From: Mesostigma viride
Taxonomy: Eukaryota > Streptophyta > Mesostigmatophyceae > Mesostigmatales > Mesostigmataceae
Assembly: GCA_009746045.1 (NCBI GenBank)
Contig: RPFO01000528.1
Location: forward strand, 25,894 to 89,893
Length of the DNA stretch: 64,000 bases
Direction of reading: 5' to 3'
Shown here: in pieces, positions 23,853 through 36,260 of the stretch
Layout: each line of letters starts with the position of its first letter
Position numbering within the stretch: position 1 is the first letter of the stretch
Translations under genes and position numbers: made by a program
Notes under the pieces: generated by a model
The model's database searches: none
Seen by the model: the letters and a program-made list of their open reading frames with translations, nothing else
Told to the model about the DNA's origin: nothing

Positions 23853-24663
23853 TCGCGTCGCAAGAGCCGCACTGCTGGCAAGTCCATGGCAGCGGCTAGT
23901 GCCAGCGCATCGAGCCCTGATGACATAGCTAGTGTTTCGTCGTTCAGCAGCAACGGTGAGGCATGCATTCCCTCACAAAGGAGAAGTGAGAGGCAGCGTG
24001 CTGTAGTAAATTATGCGGACAACTCTGACAGTGCTGCATACACTGATGAGGAGTGGCATTGATTATATTTCTGGCAATGATGCCTGTAATGTAACTTGTT
24101 GTGTGCTTGTCGCACTGCATTATCAAGGAGACAACCAGCGCAGGCCAGAAATCGGGAGAATCCGGACCATGCATTATATTTCTTTATTTCCAATGAACAT
24201 GTGTGTCAACTGCATCATTTCTGCATCCACATATAATGCATAAGTGTCCTGTCTTCATGCACTTGAGAGTTCTCAAGTGTCATGCTCAGTGTCCTGATTT
24301 TCCTGATTTTTTGTGCCATGCTAAGTGTCCTGATTTTCCTGATTTTTTTCTGATTCAGCGGGTTTTCTCAAGATCTTGAGATTTTTTGTGTTGTTCCGAC
24401 ATTTTTCTCAGGATCTCAGGATTTTCTCAGGATTCTCAGTGTTTCTCAGTGTGTGGCGAGACGCATCTCAGGCACTTCTCAGGATTCTCAGGAGAAAGTC
24501 CTGATATAATCTCAGGATTCCTGAGAAAAATCTCAAATTTTCTCAGGATTCTCAGGATTTCTTGAGAAAAAAATCAGGAAATCCTGAAAAAATCTCAGGA
24601 ATCCTGAGAAAAATCTCAGAAAAAACTCAGGACCTGAGAAAAATCTCAGAACCCGACTTCCTA

Positions 24664-26405
24664 GGGTGGGCCTCGAGGTAGGCCTGCACCGAATGGATGA
24701 GGATATCCGCCCCGCCTGGAGTCGTCACCCCCAGCTGGGCCGCCACCGAGGTCTCACCCACTGCGAGGGGCGGGCAGAAAAAGGCACGGAGCTCGGGCGC
24801 CTTTTGGCGGCAGATCACTTTGCCCACGAGCTTGCGGAGCACCTCACCGCAGGCGATCGGGCGCACCTTGCCCTCGGGGGGGGCAAGACACCCTTGAGCA
24901 GAGCGAGGAGGCGAGCGCCCGCTAACCACTCGCGCGCAGCGGGAGGAACGCGACCAGCCGCCAGGTCAATGAGGGTGTCAAAGAGAATGTCCTCGCCCCC
25001 ATGCCCCACCAGGACCTCCAAGTGCTCGTAGCGCCAGCCCGACGGCCCGGTAGAGGAAGCCCGCGGGACCGCACGCATCACCTCCAGGAAGCAGTCGCGG
25101 TCCAGCCGGAGGGGGGCCGGCAGGGGGTCCGGCACGGGCAGCTGGAATCCAGGCTCCGCAGGGTGAAGAGCCTCCAAGGCCGCCAGGGTAGCCGCATTGG
25201 CGGGGGCCAGCTTGGCCATTTCCAAGCGGGTCATGGCCCGGCTGAGCTGCCCCTCGCGGACGAGGCGGATGACGTCGGCGGCCACCCGCTCGAAGTTGAC
25301 CTCCCCGACAGCCGGGCCGTGCGCGGGGGCGGCACGCCAAACAGCCCCTCCCAGTCCCCCTGCAGAAAGCGTCGGCAACGGGCAATAACCGCACCCTGGA
25401 GGCCGCGCACACCACGCCCGAGAGGGGTGAGGAGCAGGCGGGGGGTCACCATGTGCAGTGGGCTTTAAAGCCCAGCGGGTCGTCCGGAGCGGCGTGCATG
25501 CGCCGGAGAGAAACGATTGCACATTGCGCGAAAAGGCTACGCGCGCGGTGGGGGAGGTCGGTCAGGGTAGACGTCGGGTTGATGGCGCATGCATCCCAGG
25601 GAACCGTGTCAAGCCAACGCCAACTGGCCGAGTAGTCGGGCGGCGGGGGCTGGGAGCCGGTGGGAGCCGAGGCGGGAGGGGGGAGGGGGCCGGGACTGCT
25701 GGCCGGTTGAGGGGCCGTTGAGCAACACAGGCGCGCGCGTGCTGAGCGCGCCCGTGAATGGAGTACACCCGCTGGCAGTGAGCTTCCGGGCACCGGTAAC
25801 AGCTCATGGCCTGCAGATCCGCCGCGCCGAGATCGGGGTGCACAGCGCGAAGGTGCTGGCAGAGGAGGTTACGGTTGTGGAACACACCAGCACACGGCCG
25901 GGGACCCCGTGGGAAGCAGCACGGCACACCGGTGAAGGCCGTCGGCGGGCGCTGAGTGGCGGGGAGCGGCGCCAGCAAAGGCAGGACGTGGGGCCTGCGG
26001 CGTCTCCCTAGCCGGGCCGGCAGGCGCGCGCACCACGACCCGACCAGCGCCCGGCATGCCCGCCGGAGCCACGGAGGAGGCAGTGCCCACCGGGGAGACC
26101 CCCAGCGGAGGGGGATCGAGAACGCCGGCGCCCCTCCCAGGGGGACTCGCCAGCGCGCCCGCGACCACCCCAGGCCCCGGCAACGAGGCCGGGGGCGGCG
26201 GCCGAGGGGTCGGGGAGGCAGCTGGCCCCGGGGCCCGGTGGGGACCCGGCAGGGGACCCAGCGAGACCGGGGGCGGGCCGAGAGGAAGCGCAGTCCCAGG
26301 GGGCGGCACAACAGCCCGGCACAACGGGCAGCGCGGCACGGAGTGGAGCAAGCTGCGCGCGATGCACGCTTGATGGAATGTGTGGCCGCACGCGGGCACG
26401 CGGGC
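24664..26405 (-). pseudogene. R2-type LINE copy C4, 5' half with RING-H2 remnant, zinc fingers and RT start
   Basis: Uninterrupted version of 13713-16001, without the 540-bp insert. Read on the minus strand from 26405: RING-H2 second half (PACGHTFHQAC then RCPLCRAVV, about 26310-26402), ~120 residues of Pro-rich linker, a C2H2-like finger (...CQHLRAVH, about 25850), a C2HC finger (CYRCPEAHC ... HARAC, about 25725-25800), a Pro-rich spacer, and RT N-terminal sequence (SGPSGWRYEHLEV) down to EVLRKLVGKV. At least three frameshifts occur in G/C runs. A 5-bp gain at 25459-25463 makes a 16-bp palindrome and a further shift. N-terminal fingers in R2-type proteins bind target DNA; a RING finger is not a standard part of them. 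Confidence 0.7.
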
Positions 26406-26421
26406 AAAAATTAATATATAT

Positions 26422-27620
26422 ATTAAAAATATAATTACTTACAGCAGAGTGAAATCACTCAAACCAAAGCAAACGCCCAGCTATAAACCTATATACAGAG
26501 CCATGTCAAAGCTCTATACTACGATAAGACCAATGGAAACGCCTAACGGGAGGAACCTAAGAGCCCTGCTGCACCGCAAAATCAGCCCGCGTACGGCGGA
26601 GCATGATGTCAGCCATGGCCCGAGTCAGCGCCACCGACAAGCGCTGACGCCAATATGACGTCCAGGTCCGCGCCGACCATGGGGCCCGCTGGCCCTCCAG
26701 GTCCAGCCGGTCCTCCCGGAGCCGGCAACACTCCTTGAAGAAGGCGGAGGTCAGGGGCCCCATGGCCCCAAACTCCTCCAGGACAAAGGGCACCACACGA
26801 TGGTGCCCGACGTCGCCGTAGGCCAGGAGCTTGGCCCGCTCCGCCCGGTCCGCCGTGTAACCTGCCGTGAGGGAGGCCCCAGCCACGTGGCTAAGAGCCA
26901 AGGGCCGCGCCACCGAAACGTCAATAAGCAGCTAGATGCCGGCCACCCCCCTCAAAGTCCAGCACCACGATGTCAGGCCGGTGGTTGGGGGAATAGAAGG
27001 CAGCGCCATCCGCATCCTCGGACCGGATGTTCGCGTGGGGGAAAACCGACCGAATCATGGCGAGCACCACCGTCAGGAGGACAGTGTGCAAATACAAATA
27101 CCAATTCTGATTCTGTTGGCCCCCCATGCAGGCAAGGTAGTGAGTCCCCGTGGGATCCAGCGGCTGCCCACAGCTACCACAAGGCCGCCCGGCCGGAACA
27201 AGAGGCTGCGGGGCAAATAGCTGGCATGCCGGAGCGCCACCGAGTAGTGGCTGGGAGCCAAGGCGAATGGGGGGGCCATGGGAAGAGCACGAAGGTACGC
27301 CGAGCCCACACTCCGCAAGGAAAGCGAGAACAGCCACGCACGTCCCTGGGCGTTGAGGTCCGCGAAAAGAGCAATCCAATCAGCCGTGTGCAGAATACCC
27401 GCGTAGGTTTTCTGGTGTTTATCGATGACGCGAGCAGGGAATGCGGCGGGAGATTGAACGGAGGCGACCGAGGGAGTGCCGCGAGGGAGGTGGCGCTGTA
27501 CCGCCTGAGCGGCACGGACGGGAGAACAGGCCTGCTGGATCTCAGCATAGGCCTCCTGGATGGCGGTGACGAAGGGCAAAGGGCTGCTGGGGTCCAGGAG
27601 GTCAGGCGCTGCCGTTGCCG
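26422..27620 (-). mobile_element. R2-type LINE, family 1, copy C5 (5' truncated)
   Basis: Antisense 1.2-kb copy covering the 3' UTR, RLE, knuckle and part of the linker. It carries a 4-bp gain (AGCTAG at 26930-26935) that stops the RLE frame, and GGCATG for GGTG near 27222. Confidence 0.85.
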
Positions 27621-27639
27621 TTATTATTAATATATATAT

Positions 27640-28487
27640 ATTAAAAATATAATTACTTACAGCAGAGTGAAATCACTCAAACCGAAGCAAACGCCCAGCT
27701 ATAAACCTATATACAGAGCCATGTCAAAGCTCTATACTACGATAAGACCAATGGAAACGCCTAACGGGAGGAACCTAAGAGCCCTGCTGCACCGCAAAAT
27801 CAGCCCGCGTACGGCGGAGCATGATGTCAGCCATGGCCCGAGTCAGCGCCACCGACAAGCGCTGACGCCAATATGACGTCCAGGTCCGCGCCGACCATGG
27901 GGCCCGCTGGCCCTCCAGGTCCAGCCGGTCCTCCCGGAGCCGGCAACACTCCTTGAAGAAGGCGGAGGTCAGGGGCCCCATGGCCCCAAACTCCTCCAGG
28001 ACAAAGGGCACCACACGATGGTGCCCGACGTCGCCGTAGGCCAGGAGCTTGGCCCGCTCCGCCCGGTCCGCCGTGTAACCTGCCGTGAGGGAGGCCCCAG
28101 CCACGTGGCTAAGAGCCAAGGGCCGCGCCACCGAAACGTCAATAAGCAGCTAGATGCCGGCCACCCCCCTCAAAGTCCAGCACCACGATGTCAGGCCGGT
28201 GGTTGGGGGAATAGAAGGCAGCGCCATCCGCATCCTCGGACCGGATGTTCGCGTGGGGGAAAACCGACCGAATCATGGCGAGCACCACCGTCAGGAGGAC
28301 AGTGTGCAAATACAAATACCAATTCTGATTCTGTTGGCCCCCCATGCAGGCAAGGTATAGTGAGTCCCCGTACGTGGGATCCAGCGGCTGCCCACAGCTA
28401 CCACAAGGCCGCCCGGCCGGAACAAGAGGCTGAGGGGCAAATAGCTGGTGCCGGAGCGCCACCGAGTAGTGGCTGGGAGCCAAGGCA
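27640..28487 (-). mobile_element. R2-type LINE, family 1, copy C6 (5' truncated)
   Basis: Shorter antisense copy joined to C5 through TTATTATTAATATATATATA. It shares the AGCTAG gain with C5 (28148-28153) and adds GTACGT for GT at 28370-28375 and TATA for TA at 28356. C5 and C6 therefore share an ancestor that already carried the first change. Confidence 0.85.
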
Positions 28488-28504
28488 ATTATTAATATAT
28501 ATTT

Positions 28505-28910
28505 TAAAAATATAATTACTTACAGCAGAGTGAAATCACTCAAACCAAAGCAAACGCCCAGCTATAAACCTATATACAGAGCCATGTCAAAGCTCTATAC
28601 TACGATAAGACCAATGGAAACGCCTAACGGGAGGAACCTAATAGCCCTGCTGCACCGCAAAATCAGCCCGCGTACGGCGGAGCATGATGTCAGCCATGGC
28701 CCGAGTCAGCGCCACCGACAAGCGCTGACGCCAATATGACGTCCAGGTCCGCGCCGACCATGGGGCCCGCTGGCCCTCCAGCTAGGTCCAGCCGATCCTC
28801 CCGGAGCCGGCAACACTCCTTGAAGAAGGCGGAGGTCAGGGGCCCCATGGCCCCAAACTCCTCCAGGACAAAGGGCACCACACGATGGTGCCCGACGTCG
28901 CCGTAGGCCA
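28505..28910 (-). mobile_element. R2-type LINE, family 1, copy C7 (5' truncated)
   Basis: Only ~400 bp: the 3' UTR and the end of the RLE frame. It has its own AGCTAG gain at 28780-28785. The right junction is GGCCATTAATATATATA, again a TA target. Confidence 0.85.
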
Positions 28911-28936
28911 TTAATATATATACAAGCCCCCCCCCC

Positions 28937-28960
28937 AAGCTGACGCGTACGCGTCAGCTT
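28937..28960. repeat. Perfect 24-bp palindrome
   Basis: Half-site AAGCTGACGCGT followed directly by its reverse complement. It sits after a run of C at the edge of the LINE array. Function unknown. Confidence 0.9.
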
Positions 28961-29052
28961 TTCCCCCACCGCCGATTCTCCGCACCCCGCACCCCCGCAC
29001 CCCGCCACCCACCTAGATTAACGGACCCCCCCACACCCCGGCAGCCCGCAGT
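28961..29052. other. C-rich unassigned stretch
   Basis: CCGCACCCC-type low-complexity sequence between the palindrome and the tandem repeat. No gene seen. Confidence 0.5.
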
Positions 29053-29549
29053 TCCCCCGCGCCACTTCCCCTGCGTTTGCCACCGGAACTACCCTCGCCC
29101 AAGCAGAGAGTTGTTTTTTTATACACTTACTACGTGGCATTTTCGCTTAGTATTCCTTACTTCTCAGAGGCCGCTCCCCCCCCCGCGCCACTTCCCCTGC
29201 GTTTGCCACCGGAACTACCCTCGCCCAAGCAGTTTCCCTTTCCTTCTATTCGCTGCTACTCTCATCCTCCCCCAAGCCCGAGGAGTCTTCCCGTCTCTTC
29301 GAACAGCTCAGCTCCGGGCACCCCACGACCCATTTTCGTCTCCAGTTCACTCGATTCGTCGATACTCCTTTCCCTCCCCTAGCCCTTCTTCCCCTCATTC
29401 GCGGTAACTCAGTACGATTCAGTTCAGTCTCTCTTTGTGCCCCTACGTGGCATTTTCGCTTAGTATTCCTTACTTCTCAGAGGCCGCTCCCCCCCCCCGC
29501 GCCACTTCCCCTGCGTTTGCCACCGGAACTACCCTCCCCGCGCCACTTC
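29053..29549. repeat. ~455-bp tandem repeat, left part
   Basis: The CGCGCCACTTCCCCTGCG and GCTTAGTATTCCTTACTTC modules recur here and at 56314-57290. The two Copia insertions split one unit at ACTTC (29545-29549). Confidence 0.8.
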
Positions 29550-30246
29550 AGTTAACGCCAAGCGCATTGGCGTGATCCTGATTCGGCATATCTCTGCGAT
29601 TCCAGCGGCACCGGAACGAGTTCATTCCGACGAGTATCAAGAAAGTTATGGCGTTCCGACTTCCCGGTCGCGCGCGAGCGCGAGCCGGCTGTTCTTCTAA
29701 GTCGGACGTGAATATTTGCCGACGACATATGGGGTCGACAGTAATTCCTGGGCTGACAGGAATTAGGTGCTGTACCTACGACGGTATTGGATTAATACGT
29801 CGTACGCAGGAAATAGGAACCTTAACCTGTGGTCTGTTGGTACCGCAGGCTTAGTCCTGGCTTCTAGGTGCAGATGCAATAGTCACTGTGGACTGTGCTC
29901 TGTGGTCACTGTGCCTGTATGGCAGACCTACTGTATAGGAGCTGGGCGCTGTACAGGTAGTGAATACTGTACCGGGGGTGTTATTACTGAGCAGGCCTCC
30001 TAGGCTGCTCAGGACTAGCAAGCACAGTGCACAAGTATATAAACAATAGGCCAGTGCCAAATGGGCATCTCTTGCGAGCCCGCCTCACGTGTTGTGCCTT
30101 GACTTGGCAAGCGCGTGTACAAGCCTCACGTGTGTGAGCGCTGTAAACATTATCCGATTTTAACAAAGCTCCGTTTCCAACCATATCACACATTGCTGCA
30201 TTGCAACCATATCCTTCACATTGCATGTGCTAAGTGAAGCTTAACT
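29550..30246 (+). repeat. 5' LTR, Copia copy 1
   Basis: Begins AGTTAAC and ends TTAACT instead of TG...CA. I see only three or four differences from the 3' LTR (for example GGCTTC versus GGACTTC near 29868), so the insertion is young. A TATA box is present. No TGG primer-binding site follows; the next bases are CAAATTACAACC. Confidence 0.9.
30036..30043 (+). promoter_or_regulatory. LTR TATA box
   Basis: TATATAAA about 200 bp before the end of the LTR, conserved in all four LTRs. It probably sets the start of the genomic RNA. Confidence 0.55.
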
Positions 30247-30337
30247 CAAATTACAACCAGTCTCAGCGGAACGGCCAGGAGGGTCGTTGCCGGTTGCGGT
30301 GTGCAGCGTTTACGACGAGGAGCTCGTCTGGTGGTGA

Positions 30338-31258
30338 ATGGTGCAGGAGGAACAACGGCAGCAGGATTTCCGGTTTCGGCAGTCTGCTGGGGGTTCGATT
30401 TCTCCTGAATTACGCCGTGTCGTTCGGGATCTATCTTTGTTGCTTGCAGATCGTCCGCCTGTAAATCGCAGCTTCGTGCAATTCGTCGACGACCAGGTCG
30501 AAGACTGGGAGCGAATTCTGCGACACGTACAAACCATCGTCATTCCGGAGCACCGGAGCATCGACGACCTTGAGCAGGAGCTTCACGGGTTGGTCGGCAT
30601 CCAGACGGTGATTACTGCAGTAGCAGAGCGAGTGCGGACGGAGTTGGCAGCAAGGCGAGGCGAGGTTGCGGAGGCAGCTGGCGCAGGGCGACACGAGTTT
30701 GTGCCGACAGTAGCGGGCGCTGGAGTACCACGTGCTTTCGCAGGCGGCATCGGCGACGAGGGTGTTGCAGCGGGACCAGTTAGGCGTGAACGACGCGGAG
30801 CGGAGCATCACAGGCGGCTTGCAGAGGTCGGGGCGACAGCGGAAGCCATCGCCGGAGGACAGCGCGCGACCAGAGTCGGCAGGTTTCCAGAGCGAGTAAG
30901 AGTTCCTTTTCAGGAGCTACCCCCGCCCCTTCGCGTTCGTGTGACGCGTTGGGAGGAGTTTGCACCTCTTAGGTACGAGAGTGACCTGGAGGTAGGCGCA
31001 AGGGGTGTCGCTGGGCTAGGCGACGAGACACTTGGCGACCACGAGGTGCCAACGTACAATCCGAGAGGTACCAACGACGGGTTGTCACCTGTCTACTTTA
31101 CCAACGGTGACGATTCAGTCATAGCGGGCCGACAGCGGGTCGACGACGGCGCAGCAGGTAGCAGGGTACCAGAGCTGATTGTGGTGAGCGACAGCGACGA
31201 CGACAGCGACAAGGAGAACCAGGACGCGCCTGGGGCCAGCCGTGGTGGTCTTGCCTGA
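30338..31258 (+). CDS. ORF0: extra protein upstream of gag
   Basis: 306 residues, intact. I do not recognise the family. The N-terminal half has a charged, probably helical segment (DLEQELHGLVGI to RTELAARRGEVAE, about 77-112). The middle is Gly/Ala/Arg-rich. The C-terminus is acidic and contains ELIVVSDSDDDSDKEN (279-294), a hydrophobic core followed by Ser/Asp residues that matches SUMO-interacting motifs; KEN (292-294) also matches a short degron pattern, which is weak evidence. The copy-2 equivalent has lost one base. Lying between the LTR and gag, it is not one of the standard Copia genes. A role in nuclear or chromatin targeting is possible but unproven. Confidence 0.65.
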   Translation: MVQEEQRQQDFRFRQSAGGSISPELRRVVRDLSLLLADRPPVNRSFVQFVDDQVEDWERILRHVQTIVIPEHRSIDDLEQELHGLVGIQTVITAVAERVRTELAARRGEVAEAAGAGRHEFVPTVAGAGVPRAFAGGIGDEGVAAGPVRRERRGAEHHRRLAEVGATAEAIAGGQRATRVGRFPERVRVPFQELPPPLRVRVTRWEEFAPLRYESDLEVGARGVAGLGDETLGDHEVPTYNPRGTNDGLSPVYFTNGDDSVIAGRQRVDDGAAGSRVPELIVVSDSDDDSDKENQDAPGASRGGLA

Positions 31259-31341
31259 GTGGTAACACTTGGCACTTTCTTTTCTTGTTCAGTAGCTTAT
31301 ATTGCTTTAATTGCTGCTTAGCCACTTGGCTGGCTGTAGCA

Positions 31342-31397
31342 CACTATACTTTTCGTCCGAGGGTAGTAAAAATGATCCGAGGCGTAAATTACGAGGT
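31342..31397 (+). repeat. CACTA left terminal inverted repeat
   Basis: 56 bp, perfect match to the reverse complement of 41981-42036; the match ends at ACGAGGT. Confidence 0.9.
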
Positions 31398-31500
31398 GGT
31401 AATTTACGGCACAGACTACGTATACCGTTTGTATAAGAGTTCGGATCTTTCTCGTAAGCTACGAGTTAGATCCGAGGTAAGATCCGACGTCGTAATTTAC

Positions 31501-31665
31501 GAGGTAGTAATTTACGAGGTAGTAATTTACGAGGTAGTAATTTACGAGGTAGTAATGTACGAGGTAGTAATGTACGAGGTAGTAATGTACGAGGTAGTAA
31601 TTTACGAGGTAGTAAGGTACGAGGTAGTAATTTGCGAGGTAGTAATTTACGAGTTGGTAATTTAC
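31501..31665 (+). repeat. CACTA subterminal 15-bp repeats (11 units)
   Basis: Eleven tandem units of GAGGTAGTAATTTAC with small changes. CACTA elements typically carry such subterminal arrays as transposase-binding sites. The open frame YEVVI-YEVVI across them is a by-product. Confidence 0.85.
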
Positions 31666-31699
31666 GATCCCGGTACTCGGTCCCGTAGGTTACGACGTC

Positions 31700-35094
<3,395 letters not shown>

Positions 35095-35530
35095 GGTGGT
35101 ACACAAATACCGTACAGGTGGTACACAACTGCAGCCAGGACAACAGCCGGGCGCTGCGTACCTGCCGTGGGAAGGAGGGGGGTGGTACACAAGTACCGTA
35201 CAGGTGGTACACAACTGCAGCCAGCACAACAGCGAGTCGCTGCGTACCCGTGGGAAGGAGGGAGGTGGTACACAAAAACCGTACAGGTGGTACACAACTG
35301 CAGCCAGCACAACAGCGAGTCGCTGCGTACCTGCCGTGGGAAGGAGGGGGGTGGTACACAAATACCGTACAGGTGGTACACAACTGCAGCCAGCACAACA
35401 GCGAGTCGCTGCGTACCTGCCGTGGGAAGGAGGGAGGTGGTACACAAAAACCGTACAGGTGGTACACAACTGCAGCCAGCACAACAGCGAGTCGCTGCGT
35501 ACCTGCCGTGGGAAGGAGGGGGGTGCTACA
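35095..35530 (+). repeat. 86-bp minisatellite, five units
   Basis: Units begin GGTGGTACACAAA at about 35095, 35181, 35264, 35350, 35436 and 35522. One unit is 3 bp short. Units alternate between AAATACC and AAAAACC, hinting at a 172-bp higher-order period. The unit lacks stops in several frames, so long open frames appear on both strands; they are not genes. Confidence 0.9.
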
Positions 35531-35539
35531 CAAATATCC

Positions 35540-36260
35540 GACCTATATATTAGCGATAGCCGCCGCCTATTAAACAGGTCCTATTCATCACGAGCGTCAA
35601 CGCCCCGTCATCGCCCCGTCATCGCCCGGCCGAGGGCCTTAACCTGTTAACTGTTTATTCGGAGTGATAGTCAACGACCTATACTACCAATAGCTGCCGC
35701 ATATCAAACATCGGTTTTTCATCGGGCCCGTCGAGGGCGATGACGGTGACGGTCGTCACCGTCATCGCCCTCGACGGGCCAACATCTAAACTCTTCTCTT
35801 AATCAACAATCTATATTACCAATAGCCGCCGCCTATCAAACAGATCCTATTCATCACGCGCGTCAACGCCCCGTCATCGCCCCGTCATCGCCCCGTGATC
35901 GCCATGCCGAGCCAGCCGAGGGCCAACCTCTTAACTCTTTACATTTGTATTCGGAGTAGTAGTCAACGACCTATATTACCAATAGCCGCCGCATATCAAA
36001 AAGGTCGTATTCATGACGCCCGTCGAGGGCGATGACGGTGACGCCGTCACCGTCATCGCCCACGGGCCAACATCTAAACTCTTCTCTTAATCAACAATCT
36101 ATATTACCAATAGCCGCCGCCTGTCAAACAGATCCTATTCATCACGCGCGTCAACGCCCCGTCATCGCCCCGTCATCGCCCCGTCATCGCCCCGTCATCG
36201 CTCCGTGATCGCCATGCCGACTGCCGAGGGCCAACCTCTTAACTCTTTATTCGGAGTAAT
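35540..36260. repeat. Tandem hairpin repeats with GATGACGG/CCGTCATC arms
   Basis: A ~270-bp unit (ATATTACCAATAGCCGCCGC ...) is repeated about two and a half times. It includes a perfect hairpin with 26-bp arms and loop GGTC (35725-35780), a second with 16-bp arms (36027-36061), and short GCCCCGTCATC tandems between them. Confidence 0.85.

Larger units (their letters stand above)
18111..24663. mobile_element. Inverted-end, CTGAG-flanked element, unit B copy
   Basis: Same element as 9183-13712, with the same TAGGAAGTCGG ends, subterminal repeats, minisatellite (21000-21620) and fold-back. It is interrupted at 18489 by the ORF1-only retroposon. Small differences from unit A include a 4-bp shortening near 22528 and an extra TTCTCAGGA near 24422. 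No transposase frame is seen. Confidence 0.6.
16009..26412. repeat. Tandem duplication, unit B
   Basis: Direct copy of unit A. Subtracting the 2002-bp insert here and the 540-bp insert in A makes the two lengths agree to within a few bases. The first ~150 bp of unit B share the CCTAAGAGCCC variant with copies C5 and C6 rather than the CCTAATAGCCC of unit A. That is what unequal crossing over between the LINE 3' ends of C3 and C5 would leave. Confidence 0.85.

Noticed and set aside
31486-31665. Short regularly spaced repeats that might suggest a CRISPR array
   Set aside because: The units are contiguous 15-mers without spacers, next to a CACTA end, in eukaryotic DNA.
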